Shown piece after piece: positions 35,825-47,146 of a stretch of DNA of 56,181 nucleotides; the stretch's first letter is position 1, and each line of letters begins with the position of its first letter. Origin of the DNA: Phoronis australis (Eukaryota; Phoronida; Phoronidae); assembly GCA_002633005.1 (NCBI GenBank), contig NMRA01000040.1, positions 1,212,423 to 1,268,603 of the forward strand, in the 5' to 3' direction. A model generated the notes under the pieces. It was given only the letters and a program-made list of their open reading frames with translations. It was not told where the DNA came from and ran no database searches. The position numbers and the translations under genes were made by a program.

Positions 35825-36492
35825 GCACTCGCTAGAACTCGCTTGAACAGGTGCGGCTCACTCAAACCAATGCTGCCAATGGCTGTTGGCATTCCATAGA
35901 CTAAAATTCAAACAAAAAATCTTGTTTCAGTTGCACGAAACATTTGCAATAACATACAATAATACTGCCAAAAGACACCTTTACATCAGAATATAAATGA
36001 AAGACTTGTCGTATTCTATTGCCTAAGAAAACGAATCTAGACAACAGCTGAACACAAGGACTTCAGATAATATAGCAAAACGTTCAGCATAAAGATGACG
36101 ACAAGCACATAAAATTAGCATATTTACATAAATTAAAGTTTGTACATATTTACATAAATGTGCTTATGAAAGCGTTCATCACCTTCGTGTTGACCATTTG
36201 GCTTAAAACACAGGCGGCATAATTAATATTCACCTCATTGTGTTCTATAGGCAAGGCCACTACAGCTGTAACTTAACTAAAAATCTAGACAGTCTGCTTG
36301 CTAACATGGAAGTTCGCAGATTCTCTTACATTACACCAATCTTGTAAAACAGCAGCTAAATGTCAACAAACGGCCTCACTTCACTATGCCACATATTACA
36401 CTGGCCAAACAACTGCACACTCACCCCAATATATTCAAATGGAGATTAAAGAGCTACAGTCCATGCACTCCTCCACTGTAACCAGGTCAATA

Positions 36493-39400
36493 TTACAGAC
36501 CATTTGATTGGTTCCCTATGACCCCAACCACATTTGATTGGTTCCCTATGACCACATCCACATTTGATTGGTTCCCTATGACCACATCCACATTTGATTG
36601 GCTCCCTATGACCACATCCAATTCACAGGGAGACTGTCTCTCTTGGTCGGCCATAAGTGTGTTCAACACAGCTATATTTACGCCCTCTTCAGTCACCACA
36701 TCCCCTGTGACGGAATACTCAAGGCCATTATAACCAATACTACTCTGGTCATTACCATCTGAAATGACAAAAATTTTCATTAAAACTGCATTTTCCTTTT
36801 GAGGTCTGCTTCATGAAAATGACTGGTAACGGAAGTTGTCTACCCTTACACTTCACAATTACTCAGAAAATGCTAAGCAAGGAATTGTGAGCCAATCACA
36901 GTCTAGAAATACTTAACAGAAATTTTCAGTAACTGACATTTCTCAGAGACTTTGCAATTTTGCTTAAGTGAGATTTAATTGTTTTTTTTTGAGAAATAAT
37001 AATGTGGAGCAGAAAACCAATTTCTGTCGTGGGTGTTAAGTCACTGCTTAGCGATTCAAAAAGCCAAAGTCAATACTCGGTCCCTTACCTCTAACACGTC
37101 ATAAACTGGTCTTCACCATGATTGGACATTATTTCCAGTACTATGGAAAACGTACCGAGAGAAAAAGCTTCAGAAAATAAACAACATATAGATGGCCGGC
37201 CCTTTGGAAATTTCAACACTGCTTTTGGTGATTTGAACAACTGAATATACGACAAGATATTTTAAAAGGAAAAGCATAACATTTCAGTGTTACCCTAATC
37301 CTTTATTATTAAAATACAAATCCCTGTTAAATCAAAGGAAACAGCATCTATAACAGGTTAAGGAAACAACATAACTGCCCTCTTCAGTTTGAAAGACTGA
37401 ACTACATGTTGGTTGATTGTTGATGGTGCAATCAGGACTAAGTGGAAAGAACATGCAGCTGTGAAATCTGAACTGGGCCATTATTACTGGAAAATGTGTT
37501 CAGCCAGCAACACATTAATGCATTCCCAAACTGTAGGCCGTATTCCAAAGCATTTAATAGAGGTCTCGGCATCTCACATCTTTCTATATGTGTTCGCACA
37601 AGTTGGTATTTATTACTCTCCTAGCAACAACAACATACATGAATAAATGTAGGTTGTTTACACGCGAATATGTGGTTTACATTATTGCACTGTGCTTTTG
37701 TCAGACACTGTGCCATCACAAGACCATACGTTGTTGCAAACAAATGAGAGGACAATGAGGAAGCTGGAACCGACACTAAGCTGACGTGGTTCTCAGTTGC
37801 ACATGCGTATTTCAATCAGCAAAAAGAGATGGTACCTCATAATGATAACAATAACAGCACACTCACTGTCACATGACCCAAATTTCTCCATACATTCTTC
37901 CACCATGTCTTTCAAATGTGACAGCCGTAGCAGATCCAACAACTTGATAACCTCCCCATACTTGCCCACATTCAGAACTCCCTTCTGTTGCAGCTGAATG
38001 AGTAAGTCGTAAGCTGTCCTGATGTTCAACAACTCTGACAGCCTGCTTGAGGAGGAAACAATTCGGTATTACAGTTCACTAGTACAGCAAAATTTAGAGG
38101 GTGAACATATTACAATATTTTGAAAAACAAGAGCAATGCAACTCCTTAATAAGCATCACTCACAACTGCATCACAAATTGTATGATTATAGGGGAATTTG
38201 TTACTGTTATAAAAATAGCCACTAGGTGGAGCTGAATATGTTGAATTAGTTATAAGTAAGGGGCAGAACTACAAAGAACACATCTACACGGTTGCCAGCC
38301 ATCTTTATTCCTTCCCACAATTCCCTAACAATCCCATAATTCAAAGCACACAGGGTATACAGAAGCGAACAGGTACACTACACATGAATACAAAATTGAA
38401 GGAAAGAGATGCTATACAATAGAATCAATCTGAAAATAGGACGGCTTCATCATCTCCCTAATAGAAATCTATTTGTTAAGCAGAATAGAACTGTCTCAAG
38501 GGGACACTGTTGGCATGGCTACAAAATTAAACCTATTTCGTAAAATTGGTCTCGTAATAATCCTTACCATTACACGATTCTTTTTCCATTACTGACAAGA
38601 AAATTGAAACCCTTACCAACTCAAGAAAACGCTTTATACATTATTAGGTTTAGCCAACCTTAAAATTGTGAATATGAGCATCTGACACACTGCCCTCCCA
38701 TTTTAGAGACTGGTAAAGGAAATGGAATCAACACAGTAAGAAGACCAATTTCAAGAGATGAAAGGGCTAAAATCAGTTCTTAGTTTTTTTAGCCAACTGA
38801 ACAGGTCTGAATGCAGCTTGAAACGATAACCCACCCTATCCAAGGACGGCACACCTCACGTAATCTGATGAACTCGTCGGTGTCCAGGTGAAAGTCAAAT
38901 GCACGCAACAGCTTCTCATGCAGATCCTGGCTTGTAACTCTGTCTAGAAGGTCAGGCTGAAACCAAATACTAATGTCATTATAAAGATCCATTCATGGGG
39001 AGCAGTGCCATTTTGAGGTATTATGGCTCACTTCTCTAACACTAAAGGGTTCTTTCACTCTTATTGTTACATTTTGAAAAGAAATGAAAAGAACAATTCT
39101 TAAAAGTGGAAGTGTTTCATGATGAAGAACCAAACAATGCAAACACTGTGTGTCTGGCTGGCTGAATAACTTAGGTCTTAGTTTTATTACATGTTATGAA
39201 CATCATTGCTTTGCTCAAGTCTAGTGCTATGTACGAGGCTGGGACTAACCATGAGAAGGTTTCTTGGCAATAAGACATGGTTAAAACATCACCAAGACCC
39301 ATTTTGACCTATTTTGACTAGGGGACAATTTATGACTCATTTCATAATGAAAAATGGTCTAAATTAAAAGTTGGCTTTGTGACTGAAGATGAATTTATAG

Positions 39401-42400
39401 CCACTTTATAAACACACAACAAGAAGACATTTGCCTCACTGTGAGTTACATGATGACCTCGCAGTGACCTCGCATCTCTTACCTCACACACCGTATTCTT
39501 CCTCATGCGCAGATCACCTTTTCTTACAACAGCCGGGTAGACACAGACCAAGTCCTCTACGGGGGCAGGTTTCCATGACAACATCACCTCGAAGTTGGAC
39601 ATGTACAGAAGGTGAGGTTGACACTGTGTACAGCACCGTTGAAACCACTGTGTGGCTCCCTCACATCTTGGTGATCTGTGAACCATTGACTCACAGCCAG
39701 CGATGATCAGTTGTTCCACCAACGTACTGCTTCGGAGTGACTGGTGATTCCTGTCTGAAGCCTCTTGTCCATAGCACATTCTGATTTTGTTGACTATCTT
39801 CACGATTCTGGCTACGGACTCATGGGTACGGGACCAGTGGTTACTGATGCCCAGTTGGGCCAAGTCAACCAGGCGGTCATGAACGCGCAATGTCCAAGTG
39901 TTCGTCTCCTCACACAAGGAGACCATCTTTAACAACGGCTGTCCATTGACGACAGCATCAGATGGGAAACCAAATTCGAGTTTCGCCGGGTCAAGTAACG
40001 TTGTCCCTGGCAACAGACAGTCCAAGATCTGCTTACATGTCAGTAGCTTCTCATCAGAAGACGATTCTTCCGTTACCATGGAAATACCAAACATACAGTG
40101 CTGCTTCTCTATATCACTGCAGGTCTCCTTTTGACATGATGGGAAAAAGTACTCAACGATGGCTGAGAAACAGGTTAAGTCAACACTTGGATGGTGCTCT
40201 TCAACTATGTGCTTTAAATCCACCGAGGCGTTGCAAGCTTCAACCAAGTTCTCGACAATCCTGTGAAAGAGTTAAAGGGAACTAATCAACTTGTCGGACA
40301 AAAAATGCATTTTTGCGATTATTGTTGCAAGCTTTTTGGTTAGAGCTGAGGAGGCAAAGTTCAGAGGTGAGGAGGCAAAGTTCAGAGGTGAGGAGGCAAA
40401 GTTCAGAGGTGAGGAGGCAAAGTTCAAAGGTGACGAGGCAGTGTGGCCTAATGGGATAAGTGCCCACTCCCTTTACTCACGATCGCGATTCAAGTCCCAC
40501 TTTAGCACATTGCTAGACCCTTGAGTAAGGTCTCTAGCTACTCAGCTTGGATTTTACTACATATTGATCAAAATGCTTCCAGGTGGCCAGTGCCATGGGC
40601 CCAAGTGAGCGGCCTGCGTATGTCTGATACAATGTGAACCAGACCAACAGCAAATCAAGGCATCTAACAAAGCATTATTCTGTGACTGCTGAACCAGTGA
40701 GTTTGAATCCATTTCAGGCCAGATCTCAATCACTTCCCCCATCGACTGTTTCACTTTAAAAGAGCCTACTGACTATCAACTATCCCTGACATTCAATCGG
40801 AAACTAAGATTATATATATATATATCTGCAGTTTACAAAACCAAATGCTTTCCCCAGCTATTAAGAAAATCGGCAATAAAACAAGAAATTTGTTTTTTGG
40901 ATAGTTCAAGTGTTTTCACGGGATAAAAATCCAAGCCTGGCTCAAATTCTTCATCATGTTGTTGTCTCCCAATCCTCGTTTCTGCAACAGTCCATATTAT
41001 GATCACTCGTGTACAGTAGATCAAGACATGTAAAGCTATTAAAGTGGCTACAGAAACACCCTCCGTCAATGAAACTAACTTTTGATTGTGGCCGCTAACT
41101 ATATTGCAATAGAAATGATCTCATCTCGTCCCTTATTGAGATGAGATGTGATTTTCGGTCAAGAATACACAAAACTGACACTTCGTTATTGCTCGAGACA
41201 ATAATGGGCAAACAAATATGGCATGGCAAGTCAACAGGTGGCGCTGATAGCCATTCAAGAGAACACGCAGACGTCAACCACAGTTGCTAGCTTTCTCGCA
41301 GGACACTTGAATTAACATAGTGTCAAAAGCTGTTTTCAAAGTTATCTGTTTGACAAACATTAAGCAAAGTAAACACTACAGGAACGTCTCAAGTCCTGGC
41401 ACAATTCAACACTTACCACGAAACAGCGTGGGTATCTTTAAAAGGCGTTAATGAGCTCTGTACTGGTTTTGGGGTTGTGCCGCTGTCGTTCACAGTATGC
41501 GACACATGATCAGATCTCTCCGCATTTACCTGCTGCTTAAGGCAAGGCTGTGCTGATAGCTTGTTAACAGTATTAGACACAGGCAGATCTGTAAAATATA
41601 AACCGCTTTGCACATTTAGATGTTACAGAGCACAATACGAGGAGACAAATTTCATAATAGGAAGTGGTTTTAGTCAACTATTTTGGAGCAACAGAGAAGT
41701 AAGCAGAGAACTTAGAATCCTTCTGCAATAATTGTAAGGGCCCGATCGTGTTCGTCTGGAAATTCATGGAGTTGCAAAATAAAATAATTTGAAAGGGGAG
41801 ACAGGACAAAAACTTCAATGCAATGGCTCACATGACCAAAGCATGGCAGAGAGAGAGAGCTTTTGATGTCAATTTTCAAAATGAAAGAAACTTGACTGGC
41901 ATACATCAACTGGAGAACTTCAACTATGTGGTTGTGTAAGCTGAAATGCACAAGGGTCGGAAAGGATAGCGTGATTGGTTAATACTGATTGTCAGCATTC
42001 TCTCATCCGGCTGGAAAAAGAACCCAAATGACAGCCACTGGTAATTTAGGTTCATATTAAAAGGTCAATATATTCACATTCCAAACTACCACGCTCCTGA
42101 AAATGAGCCCCGGATGAACACTGCAACAGGTTTAGTGTGCACGTTCACACGTTCAGTGGAATAGTTCCAGACATGTGGACACTCTTGCACAGATTCAGGC
42201 TAATGCCAATGACATGTTGATTGTACAGTAATTTTTAATTTATTCAGCACACAATGTGGCTGACCAGTTCCATTCTGTCAAATTTCTTCACAAAAAATTA
42301 AAATTGAGGAAATTTTAGTCTATTATTAGTGTGATTTGGAGTATGTAGATGTGATAAAACAACTTTTTGAAGTGAAATACCTTTATTTTTGTGCAAAAAA

Positions 42401-45400
42401 GTGGAAATTACCGTCATCAACTAACAACACCTGTGAACCATTCATAAATTGACTAAAGCGAAAACATCTTCTCGACCTGGGGTATAGCATTCAGTATTAC
42501 TCAAACTATAATGAAAAAGTACAAGATATTACCTTTGATCAGTACTGTAGATATCTTATGCAGTGAACTGCGTCTTTCCTCAGTCTTAATGGCAGGGACT
42601 GGATTACGTGAAGCTGATGTTGGAGCAATATGCCTTTCTTTTGGCGGCCGTCTTTTTGATGCCACCCTTTTTGGGGGGTTGGGCACATCAAATATCGTTG
42701 GCACCGCATTCCAATTCAGTCTATTTTTATGAATATTTGTAAACATCATGTCTTCAAAGTGATCTGCGCACAGCCTGAAACAATTGTTTAAGAAGGCGGC
42801 ATCTTTCTTCATCAGGTCAGCCCTCCTGCTGTTGATGACCCAACGCTTGCACCTAACATAAACAAGATGGAGGACATGGTAAAATCACACAAATACAAGG
42901 GACACAAATCTTACAAGAAAAAATACAAGGGAAACAATTCTTACAAGTATATGGCATTTCACAGGGCTTGGAATGAACAATGACAAAAAAGGAAAAATTT
43001 CCGCAAATAAATGGGTCTGTGTGATAGAAACGATTTTGTGTTGTAAAACTTAAGTGAAATAAATGTTTTTGCATAAATAAAGTCAAATTAATGATAAAAA
43101 GAGAGCAAGAAGAGAAAACTTGGTATCAAATAAGAGGAAATTGAAACTAAAAAGATGAAATCCTCTGAAAAGAGGAAAACTCCAATCCATGATTTCAGCA
43201 ACAACGAAAAAAGCTACATTTCGTCGTGGCTCAACCAGGGACTTTCTTTCTCTTGAGTCACTCAATATGTTATCTAATGGAGGTTCGCGGGATGTGTTCA
43301 TGATATTCAGGCGGGTGACCTCTGTTTGACCTCAAAAATATAGACTGTAATGGCATTCAGTCTACCATACCGTTGATGTAACAAAGGAAAATTTGAAAAA
43401 AAGTTTATTGCAGGAGTATTACTTCGAGTGGGAAAGACTTCTGGTGTCAACACAAACGGTAAACAGTAGCACCATCTCAACTGGCCGCAGTAGACAGTTA
43501 TTCAAATCACCTGGCACCAGTAGTGTAAACATCACTGTTCTAAAAAAGTGGGAGTATTTGTTCAAGCTGAAGAGTTAGACATCAACAGTCAACGATCATG
43601 AAATTCGTGGTTGTGAGGCATAATTCCCTGAAAACCTTCCGACTGGGCAGGCGCTCTCATCAGCCACTCGCTGTTATGTACTATAATAACTTTATTTAGA
43701 ATCATAAGTGCGGGTGATTAAAGGTGCCTGTGTATGGAAGGCCTTAGCCTTGGTACAAAGCTGTATACTAAATATACAGCTTTGCGCCGATGTGGGTAAA
43801 AAATGACCAGATAAAATATGACACAAAATTAGTGTCATTAAAAACTACCCACTTATTTGAGTAAACAAAATTATTTTCTGGTTTTGGAAAAATTGGCATT
43901 CTAACGTTATTCTGCTGCTAAAGTTGTGGCGCGATCTGCGTCGGCTTTCAGCGCCATGAAATATAGTGTCACTTATTAAGCAGTTTCTTTTTTCACCGAT
44001 TCTTTAATCAACTGTCACAAGGTTGCGTACACATCACAACAAATTATGGGAACTGGTTTCACTTCAGTATAACTTTTTAGAATTTTGAGACTGAAAAACC
44101 GAATTTCAGAATAAATTTTGCTGCTGCCAAGCTATCACTATCTCCCGAGAGATGTCGCAAAAATTTAAGAAATGGCGCGCGTGTGTGTCACGAGTGTACT
44201 GTTTTCGAAACGACGACGTAACTTTTCTTTGTAAGAAAAGGCGGAGGGCTACGCAATAAAATGACGTTCATTAGATTGTTTTGCACTTAAACGCCTGTAA
44301 TGGGCACGGTGAGCGTATGTTGAATCCCAGATTTTGCAAGCAACCCGTCCGGTCTTTAGCTTTACATGTCCATACAGGTTTCACAGCAAGGTGACGAGTA
44401 GAACTACCCTGGCTGTGTGCAATTTCGGGGTCAACGGAAGAAAAACACTCAGTGGTACCTAGCTGTATTTTGATGACATTCTTCATACGGCTATGTCTAT
44501 GGGATGACTACGTCAGTACTGTTTACAATGACGGGGCACAAGACTACAATCTATACATCACTGCATGAGCTGCATTGAAAAGAGTATGGATAGAGGTTAT
44601 TGCTTACAATATGACTCTATCAACGTACATTTAGTGAAGCAGCCATTTTTAAAAGTGCGACACATTTTGGCAGGATTGATAACGGTTAACCTAGAGTGAA
44701 GTTGGTTCGATGCACAATGTGTTTCTGCGTTAGCAGATTTTACCCTGCCAGTGATATTAGTTATCGTATTACCTAATTCCAGTTGTTTTAAACAGTTTTT
44801 GTCTCCGAGACAACACATGTCTGCCATATAACATGAGCCGAAATCATGTCCGCGAGATGTCACGTGTTTTCGAGGAAGATATTTGTCCGCGAGAACACGC
44901 ACTCTCGTGTTTTTTCTTAAGAAGTTTTGAAGAGGCAATCCTTTATAAATTACTATTACTGTTTTTTAATAAGAGTTTCCCTAATGTGCCACGCGGTCAG
45001 TCTTCAATATACTAGCCAATTTTGGGGTCTTTGACACACACGTGATCTTTGTAGTTATCATTCCTGCCAAGAGGTCTTGCAGTTTGAGATCGGCTGTCAG
45101 AAAAGAACACCTCGTAAAAACAAAAAATGCATGAATAAGGAGAGCCTTATCTGTACGAGTAATACATTTTTGGATTCACCATGATCACCATGGTGAGTGG
45201 ATTCAGAAAATATTCATATAATGTATGTACGTTAATTGAGTCGGACTGTAAACAGTAACCTGGATGGGAATAAGCAAAATTCAGTCCGAAGACTTCGAAG
45301 TTCCCGCGACTCACACACCGGCGACAAGGACGAATGCCATTGCCGCTGCGGCATTGCTCATGCCTCAGTCCACAGGCGTCCTCAGCTGACAGTCCCCAAT

Positions 45401-45687
45401 ACACTACATATAGTAGTATTATATGTAGTGTATTGGGGACGCGATCAGAAGCTGAGGACGCCTGTGCCTCACTCCCTCACTCAGTCATGCCATGGACTGG
45501 TGCCCCAGATTCGGCGGTGTGGAACTTGTGCAAAACGGAACGCATATTTAGTAAAATGTACTCTGTTACATTACTCCTACCTCTCCGGATCTTTTGGAAA
45601 ACGAAAAAAGGATTGTGTCGCGTGCTTTCTCGAAGTTTTTAAGCAATTAATTGCGCAGCACCTAATACCAGATCGTCTCGGACCCAT
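36493..45687 (-). CDS. THAP zinc-finger / death-effector-like domain protein, 7 exons, 646 aa
   Basis: Minus-strand exons: 45687-45581, 42852-42533, 41588-41417, 40260-39483, 38956-38835, 38042-37867 and 36758-36493. All six junctions have GT-AG ends and matching phases, and the sum is 1941 nt with one final stop. Residues 1-90 are a THAP domain: C11-x3-C15, FFRFPKDPE, W40, C64-x2-H67-F and AVPTIF (85-90). A basic linker (KRVASKRRPPKER) follows, likely nuclear. Residues 200-459, encoded by one large exon, are rich in Cys and unknown to me. Residues about 465-553 show a six-helix death-effector-like pattern: LHEKLLRAFDFHLDTDEF, REVCRPWIG, AYDLLIQLQQKGVL and VIKLLDLLRLSHLKDMVEEC. The RxDL motif typical of DEDs is altered. 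The tail holds four 10-residue repeats. Introns hold a long hairpin, a minisatellite and a SINE-like unit. Likely role, inferred: a DNA-binding adaptor linking death-fold signalling to transcription. Confidence 0.85.
36506..36625 (-). repeat. In-frame 30-bp coding repeat, four copies
   Basis: Four nearly identical 30-bp units (plus-strand core GATTGGTTCCCTATGACCAC) begin at 36506, 36536, 36566 and 36596. On the minus strand they encode four copies of a 10-residue unit like VDVVIGNQSN at the extreme C-terminus of the THAP-DED protein, ending two codons before the stop. A 30-bp unit keeps the frame whatever the copy number, so length variation between alleles would be tolerated. Confidence 0.85.
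40345..40438. repeat. 21-bp minisatellite in intron 3 of the THAP-DED gene
   Basis: About four and a half copies of GAGGAGGCAAAGTTCAGAGGT lie 85 bp upstream (minus-strand sense) of the large exon 4. The first three copies are identical, which suggests recent expansion. The unit lies directly against a tRNA-like SINE segment. Confidence 0.85.
40439..40560 (+). mobile_element. tRNA-derived SINE-like segment
   Basis: The segment has a box A-like GTGGCCTAATGGGATAAG and, about 35 bp later, a box B-like GCGATTCAAGTCC, the order and spacing of an internal RNA polymerase III promoter of tRNA origin (tRNA-Arg-like start). The cloverleaf is not intact, so I call it SINE-derived rather than a tRNA gene. 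Other copies are needed to confirm. Confidence 0.5.
45371..45466. repeat. Long perfect hairpin (nested inverted repeat) in intron 1
   Basis: The outer arms CACAGGCGTCCTCAGC (45371-45386) and GCTGAGGACGCCTGTG (45451-45466) are exact reverse complements. The inner arms GTCCCCAATACACTACATAT (45392-45411) and its exact complement (45421-45440) enclose a 9-base loop. The two arm pairs are split by unpaired TGACA on one side and ten bases on the other. That gives 36 perfect base pairs. It lies about 115 bp downstream of the first exon of the THAP-DED gene and would be part of its pre-mRNA. Confidence 0.85.
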
Positions 45688-46166
45688 GATCACTTCCGCT
45701 TCGGTCGAGTATTGTGTTTGTTCGACACTTGGAGGCGCTGGGAATCGTTTCTTGATTGTCTATGGTTGCAAACAGTCCCATGGGGACACCCACTATAAGC
45801 CAGAAGTTCCCTAAATCTTTTGTATTTGTTTCGCTTTTTACCGACAGGTGAAATATGTTTCTATCATTTTATATTGATTATGAGCCCCTCTTTGACTAAT
45901 GACACTATCTTATAACAAAGACGGTCTCTGTTTATAATTTAACTAAAAACTGAGCCCTTAATGCAGTCAACGGTGATAGAAAGTAGCCTAGGCCCTAGTA
46001 GGGGCGTTGCATGAAAATATCCCTCGAGTTGTATCAAAGCCTAAAATTGACTTAGTAAAGAGGCTCAAACAGCACAAGAAATGACAATCAATGTTTCCCA
46101 CATTTTAATTTGAATGTGTGACGGAATCGTACATTGTATGATATTCACATAAGACAATGATTCTTA

Positions 46167-46171
<5 letters not shown>
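45688..46171. other. Upstream flank of the THAP-DED gene
   Basis: This should contain the 5' untranslated region and promoter on the minus strand. I see no clear TATA box at a fixed distance and cannot place a start site. No other gene is visible. Confidence 0.3.

Positions 46172-46258
<87 letters not shown>
46172..46258. repeat. (TG)n microsatellite, about 87 bp
   Basis: An uninterrupted GT/TG dinucleotide run. It is long enough to be length-polymorphic. Confidence 0.95.
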
Positions 46259-46260
<2 letters not shown>

Positions 46261-47146
46261 CTCAGGCCTTAGTGGCTGTCACTCAGTAATATAGTTATCA
46301 TTTTTCCGACTGTTGTGTTTCGCTGAACGTTGATTTTGAGGAAACTCAATACCAAATAGTTGGTCAGGATAAACTTACACGTCACTTTGATTGTGTGTGG
46401 CATTTCTGTTCGGTCATGTTATTGACACCTCTCACTCACTATAATATTGATTTTAATTTCTAGGCACTTGTTCTGTTCTCTGTCAGTCAGGTGCAGAATC
46501 TACAACTACATGTGATTTTTCTTGTGGGTTTCAGAATGGATCCCCATAACATTAATTGAGTAATTACTGTTTTATCTTGCCCCTGAAAAATCATGTTGAG
46601 CACTTTCTGTCACCATAATTTAGATTATAATGAGTCTTTAAGTTCAAATAATAATGAAAACTGGTGTTCCTATCCGTGAGAAAGTTAACTTCAATTTAGA
46701 AGACAACACCGAAAATGAGCTGATCAGTCATTACTGGTAAGCACTTATAGCCCTACATGTACATCAATATTAAAACGTGTTGCAGCTTAGTTATCCAAAG
46801 TGAGAGATCTTCAATACTTCATTTTTGTTTTCTTCAGCGCATTTGAGTGTTGAAACTCTTATTTTTCACCTTCTTTTGTCCGTTAATAATTGATCATATT
46901 TCCTCTGTATTTAGGTCAGTCATTATCACCTGACTTTCCTTATTACGTCTTCCAATACATATGTGTTTTGTATTCACTTGCAACAGAGCTAACCCAAGAC
47001 TGAATTTATATGTTGCGCTTTTCAACTAAGTTGCTATTTATTTACTTGTAAGCGAGCCTATGATATAATTATGTTGTTTAAAAATTATTCCCCTAATTGT
47101 CCAGACTACCGTATTCATTTAACAACCCTTGAATTGTCAATAAGCA
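46259..47146. other. Spacer before the truncated LINE
   Basis: No endonuclease motif or other coding signal is seen upstream of the reverse transcriptase fragment, so the LINE appears to be cut off near 47140. The rest is AT-rich with no recognised feature. Confidence 0.35.

Noticed and set aside
39431-40285. Three plus-strand frames of 78-107 codons
   Set aside because: They are shadows of the large minus-strand exon 4 of the THAP-DED gene.
40435-40510. Possible tRNA gene
   Set aside because: Box A and box B words are present but the acceptor stem and cloverleaf cannot be paired, so it is listed as SINE-derived.
41712-41951. 79-codon minus-strand frame between THAP-DED exons 2 and 3
   Set aside because: It lies in the intron. 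Exons 2 and 3 already join in phase without it, and it has no domain.
45236-45814. 192-codon plus-strand frame, one of the longest in the window
   Set aside because: It is antisense to the first THAP exon and runs through the perfect hairpin. It has no family match, whereas the opposite strand gives a clear THAP domain with matching splice phases.
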